Source: Candidatus Aquidulcis sp.
GTDB lineage: Bacteria > Chloroflexota > Anaerolineae > UBA4142
Length of the DNA stretch: 39,649 nucleotides
NCBI GenBank assembly: GCA_020723345.1
Contig: DYJA01000062.1
Span: forward strand, 1 to 39,649
Direction: 5' to 3'
Part shown: in pieces, positions 7,753-15,262 of the stretch
How positions within the stretch are numbered: position 1 is the first letter of the stretch
Layout of the letters: each line of letters starts with the position of its first letter
Notes under the pieces: model-generated
The model's input: only the letters and a program-made list of their open reading frames with translations
The model's database searches: none
What the model was told of the DNA's origin: nothing
Program-made: the position numbers and the translations under genes

Positions 7753-8418
7753 ATGACCACTTCGACGGTCGAAGCGTACTTGGAAATCATTTACATGATG
7801 GCGGCAGAAGGACAGCCGGTCATCGGCGCGCGGCTGGCGGACGCGCTGCGCGTCTCGCGCCCGACCGTGACCGCGACCTTGCGGCGCATGGTGCGCGATG
7901 GTCTGGTGAAACTGAACGAGCATAAAGAAATTCAAATGACCGCCAAAGGGCAAGCCATCGCCGAACATTTGCAGCAGCGCCACCGCGTCGTCGAGCGCTG
8001 GCTGACCGACGTGTTGGAATTCGATTGGGCAAAGTCGGACGCGGAGGCGCACAAACTCGAACACGCGATGTCGGACGAGGTGTTCGAGTTGCTGAACAAG
8101 CAACTGGGGTATCCGGCGACTTGTCCGCACGGCAACCCGATTCCGGGCAACGCGCGCGCGGTGGGCGATGGCAAGGCGCTGCAACTCAGCGCGGCGCGCG
8201 AAGGCGAACGCGTGACGGTCGTCCGCATTTCCGAGTATGCGGAGAATGTCAGCGAACTGCTCGATTATCTCGGAGCGCGCGGACTCGTGCCCGGCGCGCA
8301 ACTTTCGGTGACCGAGATCGCGCCGCTCAACGGTCCGCTCACGTTGAAACTGGGCAGCAAAGTACTCTCGATGAGCCGCGAAGTCGCGAATTTTGTGTGG
8401 GTCAAACGCGCGGGGTGA
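7753..8418 (+). CDS. DtxR/MntR-family metal-dependent repressor with FeoA-like SH3 domain
   Basis: The 221-residue protein begins with the winged helix MTTSTVEAYLEIIYMM...VSRPTVTATLRRM, continues with the metal-binding and dimerisation domain (residues about 65-140, with HxxE-type ligands in RHRVVERWL and AHKLEHAMSDE, and CPHGNPIPG), and ends in an SH3/FeoA-like domain. This is the full three-domain architecture of DtxR, IdeR and SirR proteins. The start at 7753 follows AGGAGG; an upstream start would add 17 residues without support. It probably represses FTR1 and itself in response to Fe(II) or Mn(II). Pyruvate kinase follows after three bases and may be co-transcribed. Confidence 0.9.
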   Translation: MTTSTVEAYLEIIYMMAAEGQPVIGARLADALRVSRPTVTATLRRMVRDGLVKLNEHKEIQMTAKGQAIAEHLQQRHRVVERWLTDVLEFDWAKSDAEAHKLEHAMSDEVFELLNKQLGYPATCPHGNPIPGNARAVGDGKALQLSAAREGERVTVVRISEYAENVSELLDYLGARGLVPGAQLSVTEIAPLNGPLTLKLGSKVLSMSREVANFVWVKRAG

Positions 8419-8421
8419 ACG

Positions 8422-9888
8422 ATGGCGCAACGAACTCGCATTGTCTGCACGCTGGGTCCCGCGTCCGATTCGGACGCGAGCGTGCGCGCGCTGATGCGCG
8501 CCGGGATGGATGTGGCGCGGCTCAACTTTTCGCACGGCGATCACGCGACGCACGCCGCGCGCATCGAACGCGTCCGCCGGATCGCGCGCGAAGAACACGC
8601 GGTCGTCGCGCTGCTGGGCGATTTGCAGGGACCGAAGATTCGCGTCGGCAAAATTGCGCGCGGCGCGATCCAACTCACGCCGGGCGCGACATTCACGCTG
8701 ACGACGCGCAGAATCGATGGTTCGCCTGAATCGATCAGCATCGATTTCGCGGATTTGCCGCAAGCGGTGCGCCCCGGCGACCGCATCTTGCTCGCCGACG
8801 GCTTGCTGGAACTCCAAGTCATCGCGGTGAGTGAGAGCGATGTACAGACGCGCGTCATCACCGGCGGCGAACTGACGCCGCACAAAGGCGTCAACCTGCC
8901 CGGCGTGCCGCTGAAAATTTCCGCGCTCACCGACAAAGATCGCGCGGACGCCGCGTTTGCGGTCGAGCACGATCTGGATTATCTCGCCTTGTCGTTCGTG
9001 CGAAGCGCGGACGACGTGATCGAACTAAAACATTTGATTGATGCGCGCGGCGCGGCAATCCCCGTCGTCGCGAAAATCGAAAAACCTCAAGCCATCGATC
9101 ACATCGACGCGATTCTTGCCGCGAGCGACGGCGTGATGGTCGCGCGCGGCGATCTCGGCGTGGAAGCGTCGGTGGAGCAGGTGCCGCTTTACCAAAAGAC
9201 GATCATCCGCAAAGCGAACGCGGCGGGCAAGCCGGTCATCACCGCAACACAGATGCTCGAGTCGATGATCGAAAATCCGCGCCCGACGCGCGCGGAAGCG
9301 AGCGACGTCGCGAACGCGATCCTCGACGGCACCGACGCGGTGATGCTTTCCGGCGAGACGGCGGTAGGCAAGTATCCGGTCGCCGCGGCGCAAACGATGG
9401 CGCGCATCGCAGACGCGGTCGAGGCGAGTCGACAATTCGAGTCGTGCATTCGCAAATACGGCGGCGACGCGATGAGCGTGACCGACGCGATCGGCAACGC
9501 GACGTGCGAAATCGCGGAACAGTTGGGCGCCAAGTTGATCATCACCGCGACGTTCAGCGGTTTTGCCGCGCGCATGATTTCGCGGCATCGTCCCTTGACG
9601 CGCATTTTTGCGGTGACCGCGAATGAAAAGACGCAGCGGCGTCTCGCGCTGGTATGGGGCATTCAGTCGATGCTGATCACGCACGTGGACACGATGGAGA
9701 AAATTGTCGTGCAGAGTATCGGCGCGGCGCTGGAGCAAGGTTTGGTTGGAGAGGGTGATCGCATCGTCATCACCGGCGGCGTCCCGGCGGGCGTATCGGG
9801 GCGGACGAACATGATTCAGGTGCGCGTGGTGGGCGAAACGATGTCGGGCAAATTCCAAGTTTATTCGGCGGAACCGGGGAGCGGCTGA
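8422..9888 (+). CDS. pyk: Pyruvate kinase
   Basis: This 488-residue cytoplasmic enzyme converts phosphoenolpyruvate and ADP to pyruvate and ATP. It shows the N-terminal TRIVCTLGPAS and MDVARLNFSHGDH motifs, the catalytic-lysine motif VAKIEKPQAI, the signature GVMVARGDLGVE followed by AGKPVITATQMLESM, and a complete C-terminal allosteric domain (LGAKLIITATFSGFAARMIS). Length is normal. It starts three bases after the metalloregulator stop, and the next small gene begins inside its stop codon (TGATG), so the three form a translationally coupled unit. Confidence 0.96.
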   Translation: MAQRTRIVCTLGPASDSDASVRALMRAGMDVARLNFSHGDHATHAARIERVRRIAREEHAVVALLGDLQGPKIRVGKIARGAIQLTPGATFTLTTRRIDGSPESISIDFADLPQAVRPGDRILLADGLLELQVIAVSESDVQTRVITGGELTPHKGVNLPGVPLKISALTDKDRADAAFAVEHDLDYLALSFVRSADDVIELKHLIDARGAAIPVVAKIEKPQAIDHIDAILAASDGVMVARGDLGVEASVEQVPLYQKTIIRKANAAGKPVITATQMLESMIENPRPTRAEASDVANAILDGTDAVMLSGETAVGKYPVAAAQTMARIADAVEASRQFESCIRKYGGDAMSVTDAIGNATCEIAEQLGAKLIITATFSGFAARMISRHRPLTRIFAVTANEKTQRRLALVWGIQSMLITHVDTMEKIVVQSIGAALEQGLVGEGDRIVITGGVPAGVSGRTNMIQVRVVGETMSGKFQVYSAEPGSG

Positions 9889-10049
9889 TGCAAGCGAAAC
9901 CGCGTCGCGGTACTTTACGCGAATACGTCACGAATTTGAACGCGCCGCCGCCGATGCCGCGAAAACTTGTCGTCATCGCGCGGAATTTCAGTCGTCGCTT
10001 TATTTTGCGCCAGCCGTGTTGTGGACACGATGGCGAGCCGGGGTGCTGA
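9888..10049 (+). CDS. 53-residue Cys-rich small protein, CCGHxGEPGC motif
   Basis: The ATG overlaps the pyruvate-kinase TGA and the reading frame ends at 10047-10049. The product starts MQAKPRRGTLREYVTNLN, is strongly basic (RKLVVIARNFSRRF), and ends in PCCGHDGEPGC, with three cysteines and a histidine packed into the last eleven residues. This looks like a small metal-binding or Fe-S-type knuckle. I have a recollection of similar unannotated small proteins with a terminal CCG...GEPGC in Chloroflexota, but cannot verify it. Overlap-coupling to an upstream gene argues that it is real. Function is unknown. Confidence 0.7.
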   Translation: MQAKPRRGTLREYVTNLNAPPPMPRKLVVIARNFSRRFILRQPCCGHDGEPGC

Positions 10050-10096
10050 CGCGTGGAGGAAACGCGTCCGGGTCCGACGCGACCATAGGGGCAGAC

Positions 10097-12511
10097 CTAC
10101 ACGTTTCGTTCCACCCAGCGGCGCACGAGTTCGACGCGATACCCCCACCCCGTACCCTCCCCCGTCTGCGACAGGGGAGGGAGACCCCCACCCCAACCCT
10201 CCCCCGTCTGCGACAGGGGAGGGAGCAGGATGTCGCGGTGGACGAGTTTGCGGAGCGCGGCGTTTTGTAGGGGCGCAATTAATTGCGCCCCTACGTCTTT
10301 TTGCGTCGCGATCGCGTGCATCACCGCGCGCTGCGCGTCGTCGCTGTCGCGCGCGTTGCCCCAGAGGTCTTGGAAGTACGCGATGCCGGTCGTCAGCACG
10401 GAATCGAGCGCGCGGTCGGCGTCCGCGAGCGTGGCGCGCGTGCGATTCTCTTCGTTGAGCGCGTTCACCAAATCGCGGCAGGTCGCTTGGACGAGGTACG
10501 GCTGGCAGCCCGTGACCGCAAGGATGCGCTCGACGGCGGCGGGTTCGTACTCCAGCGGGAAATTGTCAATCGGCTTGCAAATCAGTTCGCGCGCTTCGTC
10601 CTCTTTGAGGTTTTCGATTCTGAGGACGCGGACGTTGATGAGGTAGTCGGACAGGGGCGTTTGTAGGGGCGCAATTAATTGCGCCCCTACACGATCGCGC
10701 GCCCCCACGTCGTCCAATGTGTGCGAGCCGCTCAACAGCACGGTGACGCGCGGGTGATGCTGAATGATGCCGCGCAGAAAATCGAAGACGCGCGCGTCGA
10801 TGCGTCCATCGTCAATCATCTGCGCGAGTTTTTCGTACTCGTCGAGGTTGAGCAAAATCCAGCGCGCGCCCACCGCTTCTTCGACGCGGTTCAACCAATC
10901 GCCAAAGACGATGTACGGATCGGCGCGCAAATCGTCGCGCGTGAGCGCGGGCAATTGTACACGGCGATGCGTCAGCGCGTTGCGTTTGATTTGATCAGCA
11001 AGCACAAAGAGCAAGCCGCGCGCATCCTCCGCCGTCGCCGCCGATTGCAAATCCACCTCGACGGGAATCACGTCGGGACCGAGGCGGACGGGCATTTGCT
11101 TGATCGCGGACGTTTTGCCGCTGCGCCGCGCGCCAAAGAGCAAGAGCGTGGGACGCGTTTCCGCCTGGCTCGCCAATTCGCGTTCGAGCGCGACGAAGAG
11201 ATCGTGCCGCCCCTTGAACACCTTGCTCGCGGTGGCAAGCGGCGAACCCGCGACGTAAACGTTGGGGATGACTTCGCGCGCGTCCAGCCCGCGCAGTTCC
11301 TTGCCGAGAACCTGCTCCCACGTTTCGAGTGCGCGCCCAAACCGCGCCGCGATTTGGCGATTGCTGCTCAGCGCGAGACCTGCGCGGACGCGTTGTGTTT
11401 GCGCGATGGCGTTCCGCAGTTGTGTTTGCTTGTTGTAGAGCGAATCGCTTTCCAGCGCGGCTTGCGCGTACGCGGCGATGTCGCGGATGGGCGGCAAGAC
11501 GTTTTCCAAATCTTTGGGCATTGTGGGCGGCAACCACGCGAATTGCTCCGCGATGTTGGCGATGGCTGACGCGTTCTGCGCGCGTTCAACGTCATACGCG
11601 GTCAGTTCAATCAGCGCGTTGCGCGCTGCCCATTGCTGCAAAGTCTGTGATACATCTACAACTAGGTGTTGGGCCTTTCCTCGATCATGTCTGCCAATAA
11701 CGCCTAGATGAGTATCCAAGCTCCAAAGTGGCAGTCCGATTGTTTGATCCCAATTAATAGGTGAAAACCTGAACAGCGATATGGCGCGGTCTGGTGTCAC
11801 TCGTGCGATAAAAGAAAGAATCGCCTGGAGAGGAAATTCGAAAACGTATGGGATAACATGAAAGTAAATAAGTGCACAGAGTAGCCCCCATCCGATACCA
11901 ATGAACATCCCTAACCCCACATCAGAAGACATGGTTACCATCAAACCAGTTGATATAGATATAACCGAGAAGAAAATAAGACCAAGGGATACGTAGGCCC
12001 CAAACCTCTGGTTCGGTACAAGGAGTACACTACTGGTTATCGACCATGCAGGACACAATGCAATCCATGCCAAAGTAAGTGTGTCTGAAAACCTTAAACC
12101 TGACCCAAGAGACACACCTAGAGCTATGCCTAAGGAAACACTACTCGCCATGCTAGAGACCAAGCCAGCCCTAGGACTTACCAAGAGACACGTCAACAAT
12201 CCTAGAAAGACTCCTAGCGCTACACCGAGTATCGCACCTAATTCGCTAATCGTAAAGTTGTTTATAATGAGTATCGACAAAAGTACCAAAACAGTTATGG
12301 CAGGAGTAATCATAGCGTGAAAAAAAGTCAACTCTAACAAGGGTAAAATTTCGGTCCTCCCTACTTTTGCCGTAGATTTTCGAAGGGAAATTAGAGGGAC
12401 ATTGATCTCAATTCCAATATTGCGGACATTCTCGAAAAGCGCTAATGGTTTGAAGAAGACCCAGTAGAGGAAACGCAAAAGGTCTTGCGGGAATTTGAGG
12501 GTGGTGTTCAT
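10097..12511 (-). CDS. Membrane-anchored STAND/AAA-type ATPase
   Basis: The 804-residue protein (ATG at 12511 behind GAGG; a TTG seven codons earlier is less likely) has about six N-terminal membrane helices (to about residue 240). A linker with helical segments leads into a P-loop ATPase: Walker A LLLFGARRSGKTSAIK (Lys466), Walker B WILLNLDEYEKL (Asp557/Glu558) and sensor-1 VTVLLSGSH. A winged-helix-like C-terminus follows. It resembles STAND ATPases of archaeal-ATPase type used as switches or scaffolds. The DNA for the membrane part (about 11650-12500) has few GCGC runs, while the ATPase part has many, so the gene looks chimeric. Four dispersed repeats are translated in frame near the C-terminus. 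It follows a second ATPase gene in the same direction. Confidence 0.75.
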   Translation of the reverse strand: MNTTLKFPQDLLRFLYWVFFKPLALFENVRNIGIEINVPLISLRKSTAKVGRTEILPLLELTFFHAMITPAITVLVLLSILIINNFTISELGAILGVALGVFLGLLTCLLVSPRAGLVSSMASSVSLGIALGVSLGSGLRFSDTLTLAWIALCPAWSITSSVLLVPNQRFGAYVSLGLIFFSVISISTGLMVTMSSDVGLGMFIGIGWGLLCALIYFHVIPYVFEFPLQAILSFIARVTPDRAISLFRFSPINWDQTIGLPLWSLDTHLGVIGRHDRGKAQHLVVDVSQTLQQWAARNALIELTAYDVERAQNASAIANIAEQFAWLPPTMPKDLENVLPPIRDIAAYAQAALESDSLYNKQTQLRNAIAQTQRVRAGLALSSNRQIAARFGRALETWEQVLGKELRGLDAREVIPNVYVAGSPLATASKVFKGRHDLFVALERELASQAETRPTLLLFGARRSGKTSAIKQMPVRLGPDVIPVEVDLQSAATAEDARGLLFVLADQIKRNALTHRRVQLPALTRDDLRADPYIVFGDWLNRVEEAVGARWILLNLDEYEKLAQMIDDGRIDARVFDFLRGIIQHHPRVTVLLSGSHTLDDVGARDRVGAQLIAPLQTPLSDYLINVRVLRIENLKEDEARELICKPIDNFPLEYEPAAVERILAVTGCQPYLVQATCRDLVNALNEENRTRATLADADRALDSVLTTGIAYFQDLWGNARDSDDAQRAVMHAIATQKDVGAQLIAPLQNAALRKLVHRDILLPPLSQTGEGWGGGLPPLSQTGEGTGWGYRVELVRRWVERNV
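10155..10223. repeat. Two tandem copies of a CCCTCCCC...GGGGAGGG palindrome, in frame
   Basis: CCCTCCCC-cgtctgcgaca-GGGGAGGG occurs at 10155-10181 and again at 10197-10223, 42 bases apart. On the minus strand both are read as LPPLSQTGEG within the ATPase C-terminus. Forty-two is a multiple of three, so the tandem copy keeps the frame. Confidence 0.85.
10267..10294. repeat. 28-bp perfect palindrome with GTAGG/CCTAC ends, in frame
   Basis: The arm GTAGGGGCGCAATT is followed by its exact complement. It is read through in the ATPase as VGAQLIAPL. The palindrome is open in only one of three frames (another frame meets TAG and TAA), and that frame is the one used. Confidence 0.88.
10663..10690. 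repeat. Second identical 28-bp palindrome in the same gene
   Basis: This has the same sequence as the element at 10267-10294, and is again read as VGAQLIAPL, between the sensor-1 strand (LLSGSHTLDDV) and the next helix of the ATPase. Confidence 0.88.
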
Positions 12512-12529
12512 GGGTGCCTCGGGGGATGA

Positions 12530-12600
12530 CAACGGACTGGATGGGATTTAACGGACGCTTGCCCACAAGGTTTGTCCGTTCAATCCCATTCCGTCCGTTG
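12530..12600. repeat. Long inverted repeat between the two ATPase genes
   Basis: Two 27-base arms (12530-12556 and 12574-12600; ends CAACGGAC and GTCCGTTG, with about four mismatches) surround a 17-base loop. It fills nearly all of the 96-base spacer between the ATPase genes and may act as an mRNA hairpin. No U-run follows on the minus strand, so it is not a classical terminator. Confidence 0.8.
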
Positions 12601-12607
12601 TAATCTT

Positions 12608-13543
12608 TTAGCGCGGCTTGCTCATACTATCAATCCACGCTTTGAACAATTCTTGTATCGCCGCTTTCGTTGCAGAAATCACCGTACCTTTGGATTTCTG
12701 CCCAACGCGTTTCAATGTTCGCGCCGCGTTCGCTTCCAGTCCAACGCTTTGCAATTGCGTCACAAACTCGCGCCGCAGTTCCGCCCAATCCACCGTGCGG
12801 TGATCGGCTTTGGCTTGGTAGAGCAAACTGCCCGCGAGTTGCAATTTGTACGGATGCTTGTCCGCAAGGAGTAGCGCGTCGCTTTGCTCGGTCGGCGTGA
12901 ACGGGCGGTCGCAGTTCGCGCCGCGCGCAATCAGTTCGCGCGCTTCGTCGTCGGTCAATTCGCCAAGCGGTAGATGCGTGAAGACGTTGAAGAAGGGAGA
13001 AGTGTAGCCAAGCGTTTGCGCGAGATCGATCAGCGGAGATTTGGACGCGGTGATGAACGCAATCGCTTGCTGGTTGATCAAGTAGCGCCACGAATCGTAG
13101 AGGTCGGCGGTGAACTCATCGTGATGATCAGTCAGTTCCTCAAACTCGTCCAAGCAGACAACGGGAAACGCGCCGCGCGCTTTCAGCGCGATGATCGCGT
13201 CTTGAAATTCTGTCAGCGCTGATTTCTTGCCGTCGAGTTGCCCCACGTCAAGTTGCTTGAGAATTCCGTCGAGCAAACCGTCGAGCGTTCGGCAATGCGC
13301 GTCGGACAATTCAAAATAGCCGAAACGATAGTGCGCGGGTTGCGCCAAGTGCGCCGCGAATTTTGTTGCCGCGTAAAACAACAGCGACGATTTGCCGATG
13401 CGGCGCGGACCGACGACGGAGAAACTTTGCATCTGCCCCGTGTGCGCGACTTCCAAGCCCGCAAAGATTCGCTGCAACTCTGCGCGCCGTCCAACGAATT
13501 GCTCTGGATTGACACGTCCGCCGTAGAAGAAGGGGTTGGGCAT
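12608..13543 (-). CDS. AAA/STAND-type P-loop ATPase
   Basis: This 311-residue soluble ATPase starts MPNPFFYGGRVNPEQFVGR, a typical entry motif of archaeal-type STAND/AAA ATPases, with Walker A VVGPRRIGKSSLL (Lys51) and Walker B FPVVCLDEFEEL (Asp132/Glu133). A C-terminal winged-helix-like segment follows. The start at 13543 is chosen because AGGAG lies six bases upstream; the longer reading adds 13 residues. It lies 35 bases downstream of the PIN-like toxin gene and upstream of the membrane ATPase, all in one direction, so the four may share transcripts. Function is unknown; ATPases of this group often sit in conflict or mobile contexts. Confidence 0.8.
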   Translation of the reverse strand: MPNPFFYGGRVNPEQFVGRRAELQRIFAGLEVAHTGQMQSFSVVGPRRIGKSSLLFYAATKFAAHLAQPAHYRFGYFELSDAHCRTLDGLLDGILKQLDVGQLDGKKSALTEFQDAIIALKARGAFPVVCLDEFEELTDHHDEFTADLYDSWRYLINQQAIAFITASKSPLIDLAQTLGYTSPFFNVFTHLPLGELTDDEARELIARGANCDRPFTPTEQSDALLLADKHPYKLQLAGSLLYQAKADHRTVDWAELRREFVTQLQSVGLEANAARTLKRVGQKSKGTVISATKAAIQELFKAWIDSMSKPR

Positions 13544-13578
13544 TGCGGGTCTCCTGAAGGATGAAGGATGAGAAACCG

Positions 13579-14064
13579 TCACTCTTTCTGTATCACGTCT
13601 TTGACGTTGGTGACTGGCGCACGAAAGCCAGCAGCGATCATGCGCGCGAGTAGCGCATCGGCTTCTGCGACAGTGAGTTTGCCATCTTTGACCAGGATCG
13701 CCAACACACCGACCGTCCCCGTAATTGGAATTCCCAGTCGCTGCGCGGCGCGTCGAGCATCCCAGTCATCCGTTGCGAACCGCAACCCGCGCGATTTGGC
13801 GATCACCAAACACGCCGATTCGCCAAGGCCAAGACGTCGCGGTATTTGCTCCAACTCTTTCTGTTCAACTGGCGTCAACTGGAGCACCGTTAGCCAACTC
13901 CAATCGCACGCGGCGAAATGCTCGCCATTCACGCCATTCGCATGCTCAGTGAGGACTGCTGCGACAGTCACGATTTCCTCGCGCGGAAATGCTTGGCGCA
14001 CCAGGTCGGGTTGTGCGATGGCAGAGAAATTCGAGAGAGTCGTGTTGTTCAGCAACACCGTCAT
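13579..14064 (-). CDS. PIN-like toxin (DUF3368 type)
   Basis: The protein has about 161 residues. TVLLNNTTLSNFSAIAQ at the start, LGLGESACLVIAKSRG in the middle and FATDDWDARRAAQRLGIPITGTVGVLAILVKDG match the DUF3368/PIN-like nuclease layout, with the conserved acidic positions in GE-S and TDD. The first PIN acidic residue is, however, replaced by Asn (LNNTTLSN, where DxxxL is usual), so activity may be reduced. The ATG at 14064 overlaps the stop of the antitoxin (ATGA), the usual arrangement for toxin-antitoxin pairs. It would cleave RNA in the cytoplasm if active. Confidence 0.8.
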   Translation of the reverse strand: MTVLLNNTTLSNFSAIAQPDLVRQAFPREEIVTVAAVLTEHANGVNGEHFAACDWSWLTVLQLTPVEQKELEQIPRRLGLGESACLVIAKSRGLRFATDDWDARRAAQRLGIPITGTVGVLAILVKDGKLTVAEADALLARMIAAGFRAPVTNVKDVIQKE

Positions 14065-14360
14065 TGTTGCCGCCACGATTCAATGGCGTTCAATTCCGCG
14101 CGTGCTTCGGCTAAATCTTGTGGACCCACGCGTAGAGGAATGCCTTGCGCGATAAATCGTTTTTGCAGTTCGGCGCGCGGCAACCCTAGCAATTCAGCCG
14201 CGCGTCCCAAATTGATCTCGCGGTCGAGGTACGCACCGACAACTACCGCATACCACAAATCGTCGTGCTCGCGAAAAAGATCGCCGAATACACGACTCGC
14301 AAATTCGGGCTGTTGCTGACTCAACTTGACGACTTGATTCAATTGCCACTGTTCGATCAT
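14061..14360 (-). CDS. UPF0175-family antitoxin
   Basis: This 99-residue protein starts at the ATG at 14360 (GGAAGG six bases upstream) with MIEQWQLNQVVKLSQQQP. The segment REINLGRAAELLGLPRAELQKRFIAQGIPLRVG is the helix-turn-helix core typical of UPF0175 antitoxins that partner DUF3368/PIN toxins. It is the first gene of the toxin-antitoxin operon, with its own promoter at 14394-14422, and probably represses that promoter. Confidence 0.85.
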   Translation of the reverse strand: MIEQWQLNQVVKLSQQQPEFASRVFGDLFREHDDLWYAVVVGAYLDREINLGRAAELLGLPRAELQKRFIAQGIPLRVGPQDLAEARAELNAIESWRQQ

Positions 14361-14393
14361 CAGACGCCTTCCTTTCAACTATCTCTCGCGCGT

Positions 14394-14422
14394 ATTCTAC
14401 CGCACCCAAGCACAATCGTCAA
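14394..14422 (-). promoter_or_regulatory. Promoter of the toxin-antitoxin operon
   Basis: On the minus strand TTGACG (14417-14422), a 17-base spacer and TAGAAT (14394-14399) precede the antitoxin start by about 35 bases. The -35 lies next to the stop codon of the PstS-like gene. Confidence 0.65.
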
Positions 14423-14425
14423 CCG

Positions 14426-15262
14426 TCACGGCGCACGCCCGTACCTCTGTGCGATAATCCGCTGTCCCTCCGCGCTCAGCGCGAACGCGATGAAATCTTG
14501 CGTTTCGATATCAGCCGATTGCGGGACGACGAACGACAGCGTCCGTACGAACGGATACTTTTGGCTCTCGACGTTCTGAATCGAAAGCGGCACGTCGTCC
14601 ACCGTCAGCGCGCGTACGTCGTGCGTCAGCGCGCCCATTGAGGTGTACGCAATCGCGGTCGGATTGCGCGCGACGAAATCCACGACCGCCGATTCGCTCG
14701 GCATCACGAGCGCGGTGCGCGTCACGCGCGTCTTGTTCATCGCCATCGTTTCGAACGCGTCGCGCGTGCCCGAACCCTCTTCGCGGCTGACGACGACAAT
14801 CGGCTTGCCCACCATCGGACCCAGGGGCCACGTTGCGATCTCGCCCGAGAAAACCTGGACGAGTTGCGAGCGCATGATCGCGTTGATCGGATTCGACGGA
14901 TGCACGATCACCGCGACGCCGTCGCGCGCGACGACGACCGCGCGCGTCCCATCGAGTTCGTTCGGCTTGATCGCGCGCGCGACCAAGCCGAGGGTGCCGG
15001 AGTACTCGCGCGCGGCGCGAATGCCGACATCGGAATTCGCCGCGCGGACGGTGATGGTTACGTGAGGGCGTTGCTGCGTGTACGTGTCCGCGAGCGATTG
15101 CGCGATCCCATGCATCGAATCGCTGCCGATCATTTGTAGGTGGACGAGCTTGCGCGGCGGCGGCGCGCAGGCGGATAGTAGGGACGCAATTAATTGCGTC
15201 CCTACAACTAATTGCATCCCTACAAACCATCCGATTCTGGTTTTGCGGCAATCCCGTGTCAT
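14426..15262 (-). CDS. PstS-like phosphate-type substrate-binding lipoprotein
   Basis: The 278-residue protein has a type II signal peptide with lipobox LLSAC, then LVHLQMIGSDSMHGIAQSLA and the anion-binding signature VVVSREEGSGTRDAFE, typical of PBP-like phosphate-binding proteins. It should bind phosphate (or a related oxyanion) outside the membrane, but no PstC, PstA or PstB gene is in the window. The start at 15262 forms an ATGA overlap with the UppP stop, so translation is coupled. The hydrophobic core of the signal peptide (VGMQLVVGTQLIASLL) is encoded by a 28-bp palindrome and a half copy of it. Confidence 0.82.
   Translation of the reverse strand: MTRDCRKTRIGWFVGMQLVVGTQLIASLLSACAPPPRKLVHLQMIGSDSMHGIAQSLADTYTQQRPHVTITVRAANSDVGIRAAREYSGTLGLVARAIKPNELDGTRAVVVARDGVAVIVHPSNPINAIMRSQLVQVFSGEIATWPLGPMVGKPIVVVSREEGSGTRDAFETMAMNKTRVTRTALVMPSESAVVDFVARNPTAIAYTSMGALTHDVRALTVDDVPLSIQNVESQKYPFVRTLSFVVPQSADIETQDFIAFALSAEGQRIIAQRYGRAP
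15178..15223. repeat. Palindrome plus half copy forming a signal-peptide core
   Basis: GTAGGGACGCAATT and its exact complement (15178-15205) are followed by the half copy AACTAATTGCATCCCTAC (15206-15223). Read on the minus strand this gives GMQLVVGTQLIASL, the membrane-spanning part of the lipoprotein signal. Confidence 0.85.

Noticed and set aside
7705-8970. 421-codon minus-strand frame opposite the DtxR and pyruvate kinase genes
   Set aside because: It is rich in Arg/His with no domain signature and covers two certain genes.
10155-10223. Two palindromes 42 bases apart considered as a mini CRISPR
   Set aside because: Only two copies, the intervening sequence is repeat-related, and both lie in frame in a coding region.
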